DNA of 64,000 nt, from positions 186,001-250,000 of the forward strand of contig JAFDXY010000009.1 of assembly GCA_018267725.1 (NCBI GenBank), read 5' to 3'. The position numbers and the translations under genes are program-made. This DNA is from Bacteroidota bacterium (GTDB lineage: Bacteria; Bacteroidota; Bacteroidia; Chitinophagales; Chitinophagaceae). The notes below the pieces were generated by a model. The model made no database searches and was not told the DNA's origin. It saw only the letters and a list, made by a program, of their open reading frames with translations. Every line of letters starts with the position of its first letter. Within the stretch, counting starts at the first letter, position 1. Below, in pieces: positions 34,001-43,126 of the stretch.

Positions 34001-34507
34001 AAAACCATACATTACAAATAATTCTAATAAACTATCAAGGTTAATAGTATCATTTGTTTTTATATTTATAATGTTGCTACTTAATGTTTTAGGCAATACA
34101 ACTTTTTCAAATAATGCTTCGGGGTATGTAACAATAATTTTTTTATTTCCACCTGCAGAAAGTTTAGTAAGCATTTCGGTTCTTAGCATTACATGCGATG
34201 AATTAAGTAACCGAAAATTTTTTCTGTTTTTAAAAGAAGATGGAAAATAAAAAAGATCTAATGCCGATGTAAGATTTTCTAAAGTGTTATGAAAATATGC
34301 TGCTTCTTCTGCATCATTCAAAACAATTAAATGGTTTAAGCCTTGTGTTTTTGGGTGTAAGAAAATACTGCTTACAATAAATTCTACGCTACTGCCTTGT
34401 AAATTTTTAAGATATATTTTTTGAGTATCGGCAAATAGAAGCCTGTCCGCTAATTGAAAAATGCGGGGGTTGTTTTTGTATTGCTCTAATAATTCACCCA
34501 AATTCAT
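31064..34507 (-). CDS. mfd: Transcription-repair coupling factor
   Basis: 1147 residues. It has the UvrB-like N-terminal part (residues ~1-400) and the RNA-polymerase-interacting CarD-like domain (PGDFVTHIDHGVGRYSGLQK, ~465). A RecG-like SF2 translocase follows, with Walker A CGDVGFGKTEVA, DEEQ box MIIDEEQKFGV, TATPIPRTLQ and QLRGRVGRS. The C-terminal TRCF domain comes last. It removes stalled RNA polymerase and recruits UvrA, which is also encoded in this window at 50909. Two in-frame repeat insertions lie at about residues 280-290 and 336-353, in linkers of the N-terminal part. Confidence 0.95.
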   Translation of the reverse strand: MNLGELLEQYKNNPRIFQLADRLLFADTQKIYLKNLQGSSVEFIVSSIFLHPKTQGLNHLIVLNDAEEAAYFHNTLENLTSALDLFYFPSSFKNRKNFRLLNSSHVMLRTEMLTKLSAGGNKKIIVTYPEALFEKVVLPKTLSSNIINIKTNDTINLDSLLELFVMYGFVRTDFVYEPGQFALRGGILDIYSFGNEKPYRVELFGNEVDSIRIFDPETQLSERKLLQVSIIPNVETQFDSGEKVTLLEFLPENTIVWMKDWDVIKEKIEIQEEDLGMFLERSIVNSRQSIEETEGEDDTKILKEVSLQDFIPAATIERQIQQRHLIEFGRQQFIVNSPLSIEKTNTMDNGLLTIDFSTKQQPSFNRKFELLIQNLTQHENSKYKIYIFAEQAKQLERLHSIFKDLNTDIQFIPVATSIHEGFIDDDLKIVCYTDHQIFQRYHKYKVKQAYNKNKALTLKTLRDLQPGDFVTHIDHGVGRYSGLQKIEVNGKIQEAVRIIYRDSDILYVNINSLHKISKYTGKEGTEPKINKLGSDVWNRLKEKTKTKVKEIAFDLIKLYAQRKAQQGFAHTPDNYMQTELEASFIYEDTPDQAKAVADVKKDMESESPMDRLVCGDVGFGKTEVAIRAAFKTCCDGKQAAILVPTTILAFQHYKTFKERLKDFPVRVDFINRFKTTKQKKETLQQLNEGKVDIIVGTHALLSKDVQFKNLGLMIIDEEQKFGVAHKEKLKLLRTNVDSLTLTATPIPRTLQFSLMGARDLSIINTPPPNRQPIQTEVHVFNDDFIRDAIYFETERGGQVFFIHNRVQGLPEMAALIQSLCPDLIVSYAHGQMEGDKLEERILEFIDRKYDVLVCTNIVESGVDIANVNTIIINNAHHFGLSDLHQLRGRVGRSNKKAFCYLLAPMSTLPTDSRKRLQTLEQFTDLGSGFQIAMRDLDIRGAGNMLGGEQSGFMAEIGFEMYQKILEEAIRELKRTSFKELFKEEISKQDDYVSDCTIDTDLEILIPDSYVESITERLSLYTRLDNCEKENELQTFHNEMIDRFGAIPNEVEDLFTTVRCRWLAVDLGFEKMSLKENTMRCYFVNKNDSPYFESNIFKNILDYLQTGTNKARLKQVAKNFLLVVDSIKDMNEMLVFLQRMHKAVFEKA
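33453..33502. repeat. Intragenic inverted repeat in mfd (18-bp arms)
   Basis: AATAGTCCATTGTCCATA (33453-33470) and its exact reverse complement (33485-33502) flank a 14-nt loop. On the coding strand the arms read NSPLSI and MDNGLL in frame, around residues 336-352. Confidence 0.75.
33639..33667. repeat. Second intragenic repeat copy in mfd
   Basis: CTATGGACTGTCGACTATTG followed by ACTATTGAC belongs to the same family as the arm at 33485 (CTATGGACAATGGACTATT). It is read in frame as SIVNSRQSI at about residues 280-290. Confidence 0.55.
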
Positions 34508-34546
34508 AAAAGAGGGTGCAAATATATAGACGATAAAACGTTTAGC

Positions 34547-35014
34547 TTAAAAAACTGCTTCGTTAGAAAGTTTTATTTCTACTTTGGTAAGTTTATTTTT
34601 TTCAACCGTAACTAAAAAAATATTATTTTTTTCATCATATAAGTTTGAATAGAATTGGTCTTTCACTTTCACAAACAAAGAATATTTTCCTTCGGGTAAA
34701 GTAATTGCAAAATGCCCCAAACTATCAGACTGAACAGTTGCTATTAATTTAGTTTTAATAGATGAATAAAAAGGGGATTGATTTATTTGGGTAACATTTT
34801 TAATATTGGTTGAATCATAAATAAAAACGGTTGTTATAACAGGTTGTGGTTTGGGTGGCAGAGCATCAACCATTGGCATTTGATTTCCAACTAATTTAAC
34901 CACAATTCCTTCTATGCCTTGAGAAAATTTTGTAGTAGAAGATTTATTTTTTTTGGTTGAAGAACAAGCCAGAAAAAGAATAACTATAGCTAAAATGTAA
35001 AGATTTTTTTTCAT
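34547..35014 (-). CDS. Lipoprotein with carboxypeptidase-regulatory-like domain
   Basis: 155 residues. The lipobox is LAIVILFLAC followed by SSTKKNKSS. The body is a single transthyretin-like beta sandwich: GIEGIVVKLVGNQMPMVD, TVFIYDSTN, SDSLGHFAITLPEGKYSLFV and KLTKVEIKL. The 'd..G.F.i.lp.G.Y.l.v' pattern is that of CarboxypepD_reg-like folds. Probably a small surface or periplasmic binding protein. Ends 40 bp from mfd on the same strand, so it may be upstream in the same transcript. Confidence 0.7.
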   Translation of the reverse strand: MKKNLYILAIVILFLACSSTKKNKSSTTKFSQGIEGIVVKLVGNQMPMVDALPPKPQPVITTVFIYDSTNIKNVTQINQSPFYSSIKTKLIATVQSDSLGHFAITLPEGKYSLFVKVKDQFYSNLYDEKNNIFLVTVEKNKLTKVEIKLSNEAVF

Positions 35015-35081
35015 GCTGCAATTTTAATGATGAAAGTATTTATTTTAGTGGAATATTTATATTGTTTTATAACCAACATCT

Positions 35082-38000
35082 ATGCTTAAAAAGATAACCT
35101 TAACTGCTTTAACTTTTTTTTTAATATTAATTTCACAAGCTCAAAATGCCGTGCAATTAGCAACATTGCAAAATTTAGCTAAACAACACCGCATTACTGA
35201 AGATGTAGAGTTTGCCAAAGCGGTAGAAGTAGCCAAACAAAAAGGTTGGCCAATTACACAAAAATTTACCAATGGTAATATTGCTGTGCTTCAACGTATA
35301 GACGCATTAGGAAATCCGGAATATTTAACAACTTATAACAATACTATTGCCGCAGCCACAACCAAGGCTAACCAGTTATGGCCCGGTGGAAGTTCAGGTT
35401 TAAATTTAAATGGTTCTTCAGCCGCTGTAACAGGTAAATTAGGTGTTTGGGATGGAGGATTGGTATTAAAAACACATGTTGAATTTGCAGGAGGCAGAAT
35501 TTTTCAAAAAGACTCTTCAAGAACAGATATTACTTATAGCGACCACGCCACCCACACTTCAGGAACAATGATAGCTGCAGGCGTAAACCCCATTGCAAAA
35601 GGAATGGCTTATGGTTTACAAAAATTAGTTGCCTATTATGGTTTAAGTAATGATGTTTCAACTATTTCAACTGAAGCACCCAATATGCTTATTTCTAACC
35701 ACTCTTACGGTCAATTGGCTGGCTGGAATTATACTGGCAATTCTCCTGCATACAGTTGGTATGGAGATACTACGCTTAGTTATGAATCGTACATATTTGG
35801 ATATTATGGTACAAGAGCACAATTGTACGATTCAATTTTATACAATGCACCTAATTACATGATGGTAATGTCTGCAGGAAACAGTAACGGTAGTAGTAGC
35901 AGCAATCAAGGTCCAGCAGTAGGAAGCACCTATTCTTATAATGGTTCTGCCATAAGAACAAGAACAGCAGGTTTTTCTGCCAACCCAACTTACGGTTCTG
36001 TTGCAGGTGGTCAGGTTTCAAAAAATATGATTACGGTAGGTGCAGTTTCTGGGCTTCCTTCAGGATACAATTCTCCTTCAGATGTTCAAATAGCTAATTT
36101 TAGTTGTTGGGGCCCAACAGATGATGGAAGAATTAAACCCGATATTGTGGCAGATGGTGTAAATGTAGTATCAACCATTGCTACATCTAATACAGCTTAT
36201 GAAGCAGAAAGTGGTACATCAATGTCATCACCTAACGCTGCGGGCTCTTTATTATTAGTGCAAGAATATTATAATCAAAAACATCCGGGCTTGTTTATGA
36301 AAGGTGCTACTTTAAAAGCCTTAGCTATTCACACTACAGATGAAGCCGGACCTGCAAATGGACCTGATTATGTATTTGGATATGGATTATTAAATGTATT
36401 AAGAGCTACCTCGGTTATTACTTCTTCATACAATCAAAAAACAGATACTATTGTTGAAAAAACTTTAACCAGTGGTACACCATATACAATATCTGTAGTT
36501 GCATCGGGCAATGGCCCTTTAAAAGCAACCATTGCATGGAGCGATCCTACAGGAACGGTAGATAATGTTAATGTATTCAATAACCCTACTCCTAAATTAG
36601 TACACGACCTTGATTTAAGAATTGCAACAGGAAGTTCTACTTATTATCCTTGGGTTTTAAATCCGAATAACCCTACTGCCGCCGCTACAAGAGGAGATGA
36701 TAATTTAAATACTGTTGAACAAATATTAGTTGATAGTACAGTTGCAGGAAGAACTTATACCATAACAGTTTCTAACAAAGGATCTCTTGTAAGAGGTACA
36801 CAACCTTTTTCATTAATTATTAGCGGAATTGGCGGTGCTGCTTATGCCACTTCAAGTGCAACAAGTAGTGCAGGCACAAGAATTGATAGTGTTGGTTTTG
36901 CAGGTATTACCAATAAAACAGCAACCGGTTGTACAACGTATAGAGATTACACAAATATTGCAGGCTCTATTCAAGCAAATCAAACCATTCCGTTTACAGT
37001 TAAATTAAGCAGTTGTGATGGAAGTACTGCAAGTAAAATAGTAAAAGTTTATATTGATTATAATAATAATGGCTCTTTTGCAGATGCAGGAGATTTGGTA
37101 GCAACAAGTAGTGGTATAGGAAGTGGTAGCCAAACGGTTAATTTTAATATTACAACTCCTAACAATCTTGTTATAAGCAATACCACATTAATGAGGGTTG
37201 TTGCTGTTGAAACAACTGACCCTTCAACCATAAACCCAACAGGAACTTACACTAATGGAGAAACAGAAGATTATAGATTATTAGTTTCAAACCCATCAAA
37301 CGATTTAGCAGTAAATTCAATAATAGCTCCAACCAATGGAAGTGCATTTAATGCCAATCAATACTTAGCAGTAAATATTAGAAATGTAGGGACAGTTGAT
37401 AAAACTAATATTCCACTTAGTGCTACTATTAAAAACGGAACTACAACAGTTGCAACTTTAACAGGTAATTTTCCAGGTACGGTTACTGCAGGAAATTCTA
37501 TTAACTACACATTTCAAACACCCTTTACACTTGCTGCCAGCACAACTTATACAATTACAGTTATTCAATCTGTAAGCAGTGATCAAAATCATACAAACGA
37601 TACAATTACACAAATTATTACTACTTCAGCAAAAGCAGCAGCACCCAATGCAGTTGCTGAAATTTGCACATCGCCTTCAGTTTTCTATAAAGTAAATAAT
37701 CCTGTTACAAGTAGAAATTATTTTTGGTACGATGCAACAACTGCTAATACACCTATTGCAACAGGTACAACAGGTGCAGTAAATACTACAGCAAATCCAA
37801 TTTATGTTTCATCGGGTGCAAGAGTAACGGTAGGCCCTGCTAATAATACAGTATTAGGTACTGGTGGATATAACTCTTTTGTAGGTTATTATATTTATGT
37901 AACAGCAGGCACGCCGGTGGTTTTAGAAACAGCAAAAATTTATGCAACCACAGCAGGTAAGTTGGGTATTGGTGTTCATCCTGCAACTAAAAATAGTTCG

Positions 38001-38840
38001 GGTGGTTATTCTTATTATACAAGCCCATCTGATACAATAACTTTAGATGTGTATCCAAATTTAGATGCAAGTAATAATGATACCGGAGCTTACCATTATT
38101 TGAATTTACATTTTGATAATTCTTATTCAGGCACTACAGGATATATTGTATATTTTAATTGTTTAAATGGAACAAGTATATACAGAAACAATGCTGTTCC
38201 TGCACCAACGCCATATCCTATTGGTGTTCCAAGCATTTTTCAAGTAGCAACACCTATGGTAACTAATCCAGATAATTATTATTATTTTTTATATAATATG
38301 AAATTAGTAACCTATGATTCTTTGAGTGATAGAATTTCGGTTGCTACTCCTACTGCACCAACGCCCGCTATAACACAAACAGGTAATGTATTAACCAGCA
38401 ATATTACTACAGGCACATTGCAATGGTTTAATGCAAGTGGTTCTATTAGCGGTGCTACTGGTTCTTCTTACACAGCAACAGCATCAGGTTCGTATTATGT
38501 GGTAGTTACAGATGCATTGGGTTGCCAAAAAACATCAAACACAATTACAGTAACTATTACTGCGGTTGTTAATGCAAATAATAATGAAATTGGTTTAACT
38601 GTTTCACCAAATCCTGCATCATCACAAATAAATGTAAGCTTTACTACAAACACAAAAGCCGATGTAAATGTGCAGTTACTAAATGCAGTAGGCACTAATT
38701 CTGTAAACAATACCTATAGCAATTTTATTGGCAAGTTTAATCAACAATATAATGTAGGTAATTTAGCAGCAGGTGTTTATGTTTTAAAAGTACAGCAAGG
38801 CAATAAAGTGTACAGGCAAAAAGTTTTAATAACCAGATAA
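35082..38840 (+). CDS. Large secreted subtilisin-like protease with T9SS sorting tail
   Basis: 1252 residues. Signal peptide to ISQA. Peptidase S8 domain (about 90-450): Asp in LGVWDGGLV, His in YSDHATHTSGTM and Ser in ESGTSMSSPNAAGS. A P-domain-like sandwich follows (PLKATIAWSDPTG, ~480-590). A GEVED-type domain comes next (VYIDYNNNGSFADAGDLV... NGETEDYRLLV), then a CARDB-like domain (LAVNSIIAPTNGSAFNANQY) and Ig-like modules. A C-terminal type IX sorting domain (LTVSPNPASSQINVSF ... AAGVYVLKVQQGNKVYRQKV) targets it to the surface. It probably degrades extracellular protein. Followed by a perfect terminator. Confidence 0.92.
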   Translation: MLKKITLTALTFFLILISQAQNAVQLATLQNLAKQHRITEDVEFAKAVEVAKQKGWPITQKFTNGNIAVLQRIDALGNPEYLTTYNNTIAAATTKANQLWPGGSSGLNLNGSSAAVTGKLGVWDGGLVLKTHVEFAGGRIFQKDSSRTDITYSDHATHTSGTMIAAGVNPIAKGMAYGLQKLVAYYGLSNDVSTISTEAPNMLISNHSYGQLAGWNYTGNSPAYSWYGDTTLSYESYIFGYYGTRAQLYDSILYNAPNYMMVMSAGNSNGSSSSNQGPAVGSTYSYNGSAIRTRTAGFSANPTYGSVAGGQVSKNMITVGAVSGLPSGYNSPSDVQIANFSCWGPTDDGRIKPDIVADGVNVVSTIATSNTAYEAESGTSMSSPNAAGSLLLVQEYYNQKHPGLFMKGATLKALAIHTTDEAGPANGPDYVFGYGLLNVLRATSVITSSYNQKTDTIVEKTLTSGTPYTISVVASGNGPLKATIAWSDPTGTVDNVNVFNNPTPKLVHDLDLRIATGSSTYYPWVLNPNNPTAAATRGDDNLNTVEQILVDSTVAGRTYTITVSNKGSLVRGTQPFSLIISGIGGAAYATSSATSSAGTRIDSVGFAGITNKTATGCTTYRDYTNIAGSIQANQTIPFTVKLSSCDGSTASKIVKVYIDYNNNGSFADAGDLVATSSGIGSGSQTVNFNITTPNNLVISNTTLMRVVAVETTDPSTINPTGTYTNGETEDYRLLVSNPSNDLAVNSIIAPTNGSAFNANQYLAVNIRNVGTVDKTNIPLSATIKNGTTTVATLTGNFPGTVTAGNSINYTFQTPFTLAASTTYTITVIQSVSSDQNHTNDTITQIITTSAKAAAPNAVAEICTSPSVFYKVNNPVTSRNYFWYDATTANTPIATGTTGAVNTTANPIYVSSGARVTVGPANNTVLGTGGYNSFVGYYIYVTAGTPVVLETAKIYATTAGKLGIGVHPATKNSSGGYSYYTSPSDTITLDVYPNLDASNNDTGAYHYLNLHFDNSYSGTTGYIVYFNCLNGTSIYRNNAVPAPTPYPIGVPSIFQVATPMVTNPDNYYYFLYNMKLVTYDSLSDRISVATPTAPTPAITQTGNVLTSNITTGTLQWFNASGSISGATGSSYTATASGSYYVVVTDALGCQKTSNTITVTITAVVNANNNEIGLTVSPNPASSQINVSFTTNTKADVNVQLLNAVGTNSVNNTYSNFIGKFNQQYNVGNLAAGVYVLKVQQGNKVYRQKVLITR

Positions 38841-38870
38841 ATACAATAGTAACACATTATTTTTATTGAG

Positions 38871-38894
38871 AAAGCACAGTTTAAACTGTGCTTT
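38871..38894. terminator. Terminator after the protease gene
   Basis: AAAGCACAGTTT followed directly by AAACTGTGCTTT is a perfect 24-bp palindrome with further T's on the + strand. Confidence 0.8.
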
Positions 38895-38943
38895 TTATTT
38901 CTTTATTTAAAGTGAAACTGTATATTAGCAAAAAGATATAATT

Positions 38944-39669
38944 ATGCTTGAATGGACAACAGGGAAAGTGATTGACATACAAGATGAAACACCATCTACA
39001 AAAAAATTTTTTATTCAAATTCAAAATACAAATGATTTTGTTTTTGAACCCGGGCAATTTGTAACGCTTGATTTACCAATACACGAGCAAAAAAATAAAA
39101 GATGGAGAAGTTACTCTATTGCATCTGCACCTAACGGAACAAATGTTATTGAATTAATTATTGTTTTATTGGAAGGCGGAGCTGGCACAAATTATTTATT
39201 TAACAATGTTTCTGTTGGTAGCGAACTTACATTACGTGGCCCACAAGGTAAGTTTACATTACCAAAAATTATTGATAAAGATTTATTTTTAATATGTACC
39301 GGAACAGGTATTGCACCTTTTAGGGCAATGGTTAAACACTTACAAAATTTTAGTATTGAACATAAAAATATTCATATCATTTTCGGATGCAGAAAATTTC
39401 CAGATGCTTTGTATTTTAATGAATTAAATGCACTGCAAAAAACACATGCCAATTTCTTTTATCATCCTGCATTTTCAAGAGAAGAAACAGTAAACGAAGG
39501 GCAATACAAAGGTTATGTACACCAAGTATATGAACAATTATTGGCTACTGATAAAAGACCTGCAAAGTTTTATTTATGTGGATGGAAAAATATGATTGAT
39601 GAAGCCAAGCAACGTATTATTGCTTTAGGTTATGATAAAAAAGATATTCATTTAGAACTGTACGGTTAA
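38944..39669 (+). CDS. FAD/NAD(P)-binding oxidoreductase (ferredoxin-NADP reductase family)
   Basis: 241 residues. FAD-binding barrel with FEPGQFVTLDLP and RWRSYSIASAPN (the RxYS motif near residue 58). The nucleotide domain has LICTGTGIAPFRAMVKHL (~117) and FYLCGWKNMIDEAKQRI near the end. No 2Fe-2S domain is attached, so it takes electrons from a separate carrier. It overlaps the end of the convergent nth gene by 4 bp. Partner unknown. Confidence 0.88.
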   Translation: MLEWTTGKVIDIQDETPSTKKFFIQIQNTNDFVFEPGQFVTLDLPIHEQKNKRWRSYSIASAPNGTNVIELIIVLLEGGAGTNYLFNNVSVGSELTLRGPQGKFTLPKIIDKDLFLICTGTGIAPFRAMVKHLQNFSIEHKNIHIIFGCRKFPDALYFNELNALQKTHANFFYHPAFSREETVNEGQYKGYVHQVYEQLLATDKRPAKFYLCGWKNMIDEAKQRIIALGYDKKDIHLELYG

Positions 39670-40316
39670 TCTTTTTCAGTTTTAATTTTTTCGTAATATT
39701 TACAAACTTCTTTTAATCCGCAAATATTACATTTAGGATTTCGAGCAATGCAAACATATCTGCCGTGCAGTATAAGCCAATGGTGTGCTTTATGAACTAA
39801 ATGTTCAGGAATGTTTTTTATTAATTGCAGTTCGGTTGCTAAAGGTGTTTTGGTATTTGTAGTTAATCCTATTCGGTTACTAACTCTAAATACATGCGTA
39901 TCTACAGCCATATTAGGTTGCTTATCAATTACGCTTGTTACAACATTAGCTGTTTTTCTTCCAACACCGGGTAGTTGTATTAATTCATCAACAGTCATGG
40001 GCACTTCTCCATTAAATTTTTCTAACAACATATTTGCCATTCCTATTAAATGTTTGGTTTTATTGTTAGGATAAGAAATGCTTTTTATTAAAGGAAACAA
40101 ATCATCAAAACTTGCTTTGGCTAATTTTTGCGGAGTTGGATATCTTCTGAAAATAGCAGGCGTGGTAAGGTTTACGCGAACATCTGTACACTGGGCAGAT
40201 AAAATAACAGCCACCAATAATTCAAACGGATTATCATATAACAACTCAGTTTCTGCATTGGGTGCATGTTGTTGAAAATAATTTATTACAAATTCGTAAC
40301 GTTCTTTTTTTGTCAT
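39666..40316 (-). CDS. nth: Endonuclease III (DNA glycosylase/AP lyase)
   Basis: 216 residues from ATG 40316 (MTKKERYEFVI); an upstream in-frame ATG at 40382 overlaps the neighbouring gene and gives a non-family extension. Helix-hairpin-helix with the catalytic Lys nearby: LPGVGRKTANVV. Catalytic Asp in MAVDTHVFRVSNRIG. The 4Fe-4S loop is C-X6-C-X2-C-X5-C (CIARNPKCNICGLKEVCKYY). Removes oxidised pyrimidines in base excision repair. Confidence 0.95.
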   Translation of the reverse strand: MTKKERYEFVINYFQQHAPNAETELLYDNPFELLVAVILSAQCTDVRVNLTTPAIFRRYPTPQKLAKASFDDLFPLIKSISYPNNKTKHLIGMANMLLEKFNGEVPMTVDELIQLPGVGRKTANVVTSVIDKQPNMAVDTHVFRVSNRIGLTTNTKTPLATELQLIKNIPEHLVHKAHHWLILHGRYVCIARNPKCNICGLKEVCKYYEKIKTEKD

Positions 40317-40368
40317 CAGAAAAATTATTTGCTTTTTCTTTTTATAAAATGCTGCAACAAAATATTTA

Positions 40369-41724
40369 TTATCTGCCTGCAATAGTTGGTACTACTGCTA
40401 AACTTTCGTTGTTTGTTTCGCCAACGCTTTGTACTGCAAAAAAATAATTGTCTTTACTGTAAGGTAATTTCATTTCTACGTTAGTTGTAAAAAACTTTTT
40501 TTGCCAAACAGCACTGGTAGTTTCTCTCATTAAAACATAATAACCTTTTACTTTTCCTGTTTTAGGATGTTGCCAATTTAATTGCGTATAGTTGGTTAAT
40601 TTTTTTGTTTCAATTTTTACTTCTTCGGGCATTGCAGGAGCTTTGGCAAGATTAGCCAAATTGCTAAGGTTTACACATGTATTTTTTCTTAAATATTCAA
40701 AATCCATAAATTCGGGTAAGTCTCCATATTGAATATTATTTTCTTTTCTTACATCTTGATGTTGATGATAAAAATTTTCATTCATTTCTGTTATACGAAC
40801 TGCTGCATAACCGTTTTCAACATAAGGTATATGATCTCCGCCACGTAAAAATCTATCGTTTCTATATATCATTACAACTTCAATATTATCTACATAGCGT
40901 TCTGCAGTTTCTTTTACATAACGTGCTAACTGCCTTGCTTTGCCATCATTTTCCCAACCAAATTGCCTTATTCGTTTAGCATTTTTTTCTGTTTCGTAAG
41001 CAGGTAATCCTTCACTAAAAACACGAATGCGTGTATTATCAATAATATTTGTTTCGCTGGTGTTATTGCTTCCCATAATATCATTATTTAATACAGCTTC
41101 TATATTCCAATTTTCTTTTTTTGCTTTATTGGCCATAAAGTATGCACCTAATAAACCTTGTTCTTCTCCGCAAACAGCTACAAAAATTATTGTTGCCGGA
41201 AAATTATGTTTACTCATAATTCTTGCACATTCAATAACTGCGGCACTTCCGCTACCATCATCATTAGCACCGGGTGCATCTAACACGCTATCCATTACAT
41301 TGCTACGCATATTATCTAAATGGCCACTTATTAAAAAAATTCTATTATCATTCGGGTCGGTTCCTTTTAAAGTTGCTACTACGTTTCCTAAAATAATATC
41401 TCTATCAACTCTTCTTTTATCTGCTTTGTATGTTATGGTATCAATAAAAGCCGTAAGCCTTCCATTACTTTGTTTAGCAAACTCATTAAACTTACTAAGC
41501 ACCCAATTTCTTGCAGCACCAACACCACGTTTGTTATTGCTTTGTGTGCTTAACGTGTTTCTTGTTCCAAATGCAACCATTGTTTTAATGTATGCTTGTA
41601 GCGAATCGCTGCTTACTTCTTTCACCATTTCTTCAATTTCTTTATCTCTATTAATTGTAATTTGTGAAGAAGCATGTTTTGTAATTAAAACAAACATGCA
41701 CAATGCAAAAAATATTTTTCTCAT
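40369..41724 (-). CDS. Secreted M28-family zinc aminopeptidase
   Basis: 451 residues from ATG 41724 (MRKIFFALCMFVLITKHASS, a signal peptide); the longer ORF to 41829 adds a non-signal extension. Zinc ligands and catalytic residues of M28: His/Asp in LISGHLDNMRSN, Asp in GANDDGSGSAAVIE, Glu pair in CGEEQGLLGAYF, Asp in NNDIMGSNN and His in RGGDHIPYVENG. A C-terminal fibronectin-III-like piece (residues ~360-450, with GKVKGYYVLMRETTSAVW) follows. Likely a periplasmic or secreted peptidase. Unrelated in sequence detail to the second M28 enzyme at 44051. Confidence 0.88.
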   Translation of the reverse strand: MRKIFFALCMFVLITKHASSQITINRDKEIEEMVKEVSSDSLQAYIKTMVAFGTRNTLSTQSNNKRGVGAARNWVLSKFNEFAKQSNGRLTAFIDTITYKADKRRVDRDIILGNVVATLKGTDPNDNRIFLISGHLDNMRSNVMDSVLDAPGANDDGSGSAAVIECARIMSKHNFPATIIFVAVCGEEQGLLGAYFMANKAKKENWNIEAVLNNDIMGSNNTSETNIIDNTRIRVFSEGLPAYETEKNAKRIRQFGWENDGKARQLARYVKETAERYVDNIEVVMIYRNDRFLRGGDHIPYVENGYAAVRITEMNENFYHQHQDVRKENNIQYGDLPEFMDFEYLRKNTCVNLSNLANLAKAPAMPEEVKIETKKLTNYTQLNWQHPKTGKVKGYYVLMRETTSAVWQKKFFTTNVEMKLPYSKDNYFFAVQSVGETNNESLAVVPTIAGR

Positions 41725-41841
41725 AAGGGGTAGTTTAATTATTAAAGGTAGGCATCGTAAATATTTAATTACAACTATCATTAACTGATTTTTTTTATTT
41801 TTTTGTAAATGATGTTTATATTGTAACACTAAACCCCTAAC

Positions 41842-42270
41842 ATGCCCTTAAGAATTATTGATTACGGCACAAAAGAATACCAAGAAATGGTTGATTTAAG
41901 GTTGCAAATACTTCGCACACCTTTGGGACTTTCTTTTACAAATGAAGAGTTGGAAAAAGAAAAAGATGATATTTTATTAGGTTATTTTGATGAAGATGTT
42001 TTAGAAGGTTGTTGCCTGCTTACTAAAACTGCACCCAATACTGTTAGGCTTAGGCAAATGGCTGTTATTTTTGGTTTGCAAGGAAAAGGAATTGGAAGAA
42101 GCCTAATGGCTTTTGCAGAAAATGTAGCAAGAGATGCAGGCTTTAAAATAATTACCATGCACGCCCGAAAATCTGCCGTTGGTTTTTACGAAAAATTAGA
42201 TTACAAAATTGCAAGCAATGAGTTTGAAGAAGTAACCATTCCGCATTATGTAATGGAAAAAAATTTGTAA
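41842..42270 (+). CDS. GNAT-family N-acetyltransferase
   Basis: 142 residues, one acetyltransferase domain: acetyl-CoA loop FGLQGKGIGRSLMAFAE (Q/RxxGxG/A) around residue 75-90, then TMHARKSAVGFYEKLDYK, the typical 'ar..a..FYek.Gy' ending. The N-terminal half YFDEDVLEGCCLLTKTAPNT is the beta-sheet. Substrate unknown. Ends head-to-head with the hydratase gene with no bases between stops. Confidence 0.85.
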   Translation: MPLRIIDYGTKEYQEMVDLRLQILRTPLGLSFTNEELEKEKDDILLGYFDEDVLEGCCLLTKTAPNTVRLRQMAVIFGLQGKGIGRSLMAFAENVARDAGFKIITMHARKSAVGFYEKLDYKIASNEFEEVTIPHYVMEKNL

Positions 42271-43047
42271 TTATTTTCTTTTAAAATTTGGTTTTCGTTT
42301 TTCTAAAAATGCTGTAGTTCCTTCTTTCATATCTTCTGTTGCAAAGCATTTTCCAAATTCATTTACTTCTACTATAAAACCATTTTCGTTTTCATTAAAT
42401 ACTGCATTAGCACTTGTAATGCAACCTGCAACTGCTAAAGGAGCTTTTGTGTTTATTAAAGTAAGAATTTCTTTTGCTTTATTCATTAATTCTTCTTGTG
42501 GTACAACATAATTTACCAAACCATAATTTAATGCAGTTGTTGCATCTATCATTGCAGCACTCATTAATAATTCCATTGCTCTGCCTTTGCCAATTAATTG
42601 CACCAAGCGTTGTGTGCCGCCATAACCGGGTATTAAACCTAAATTAACTTCGGGCTGGCCAAATTTTGCATTGCTACTTGCAATTCTAAAATGGCAGCTC
42701 ATAGCTAACTCACAACCGCCGCCTAATGCAAAACCATTTACGCAAGCAACAATTGGTTTGGGTGAATTTTCAATTCTAAAAAAAGTATCTTGACCTGCTT
42801 TTGCCAAAGCCATTCCTTCTTCAACAGATAAATTACCAAATTCAGTAATATCTGCTCCGGCAACAAATGCTTTTATACCTGAACCTGTAATAATTACAGA
42901 TTGAATTTGGTTGTTGGTATAAACTTCATTTAATGCTTTATTCAAATCTGCAAAAACATCTTTATTTAAAGCATTTAATTTATCGGGTCTATTAATAGTA
43001 ATAGTATAAATTCCGTTACTTAAGTCGGTTAATAACGTAGTAAACAT
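42271..43047 (-). CDS. Enoyl-CoA hydratase/isomerase family protein
   Basis: 258 residues. Crotonase fold: first oxyanion segment FVAGADITEF, second GFALGGGCELAMSCHFRIAS, with the catalytic Glu in GGCEL, then FGQPEVNLGLIPGYGGTQRL, with the second Glu in QPEVNLG. Both general acid/base glutamates of true hydratases are present. It probably hydrates enoyl-CoAs in fatty-acid or amino-acid degradation. No beta-oxidation partners are adjacent. Confidence 0.9.
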   Translation of the reverse strand: MFTTLLTDLSNGIYTITINRPDKLNALNKDVFADLNKALNEVYTNNQIQSVIITGSGIKAFVAGADITEFGNLSVEEGMALAKAGQDTFFRIENSPKPIVACVNGFALGGGCELAMSCHFRIASSNAKFGQPEVNLGLIPGYGGTQRLVQLIGKGRAMELLMSAAMIDATTALNYGLVNYVVPQEELMNKAKEILTLINTKAPLAVAGCITSANAVFNENENGFIVEVNEFGKCFATEDMKEGTTAFLEKRKPNFKRK

Positions 43048-43126
43048 GGCTGCAATATTTTGGTAAATATAAAGCCAACAACTATAAAATAGTTATGCAA
43101 TAAATTTTGGAAAATTGTTTCAGAAA

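Noticed and set aside
41027..41788. 253-codon + frame opposite the M28 peptidase gene
   Set aside because: It is a mirror frame of the peptidase at 40369-41724, which has a signal peptide and a full zinc site; the + frame has only low-complexity hydrophobic text.
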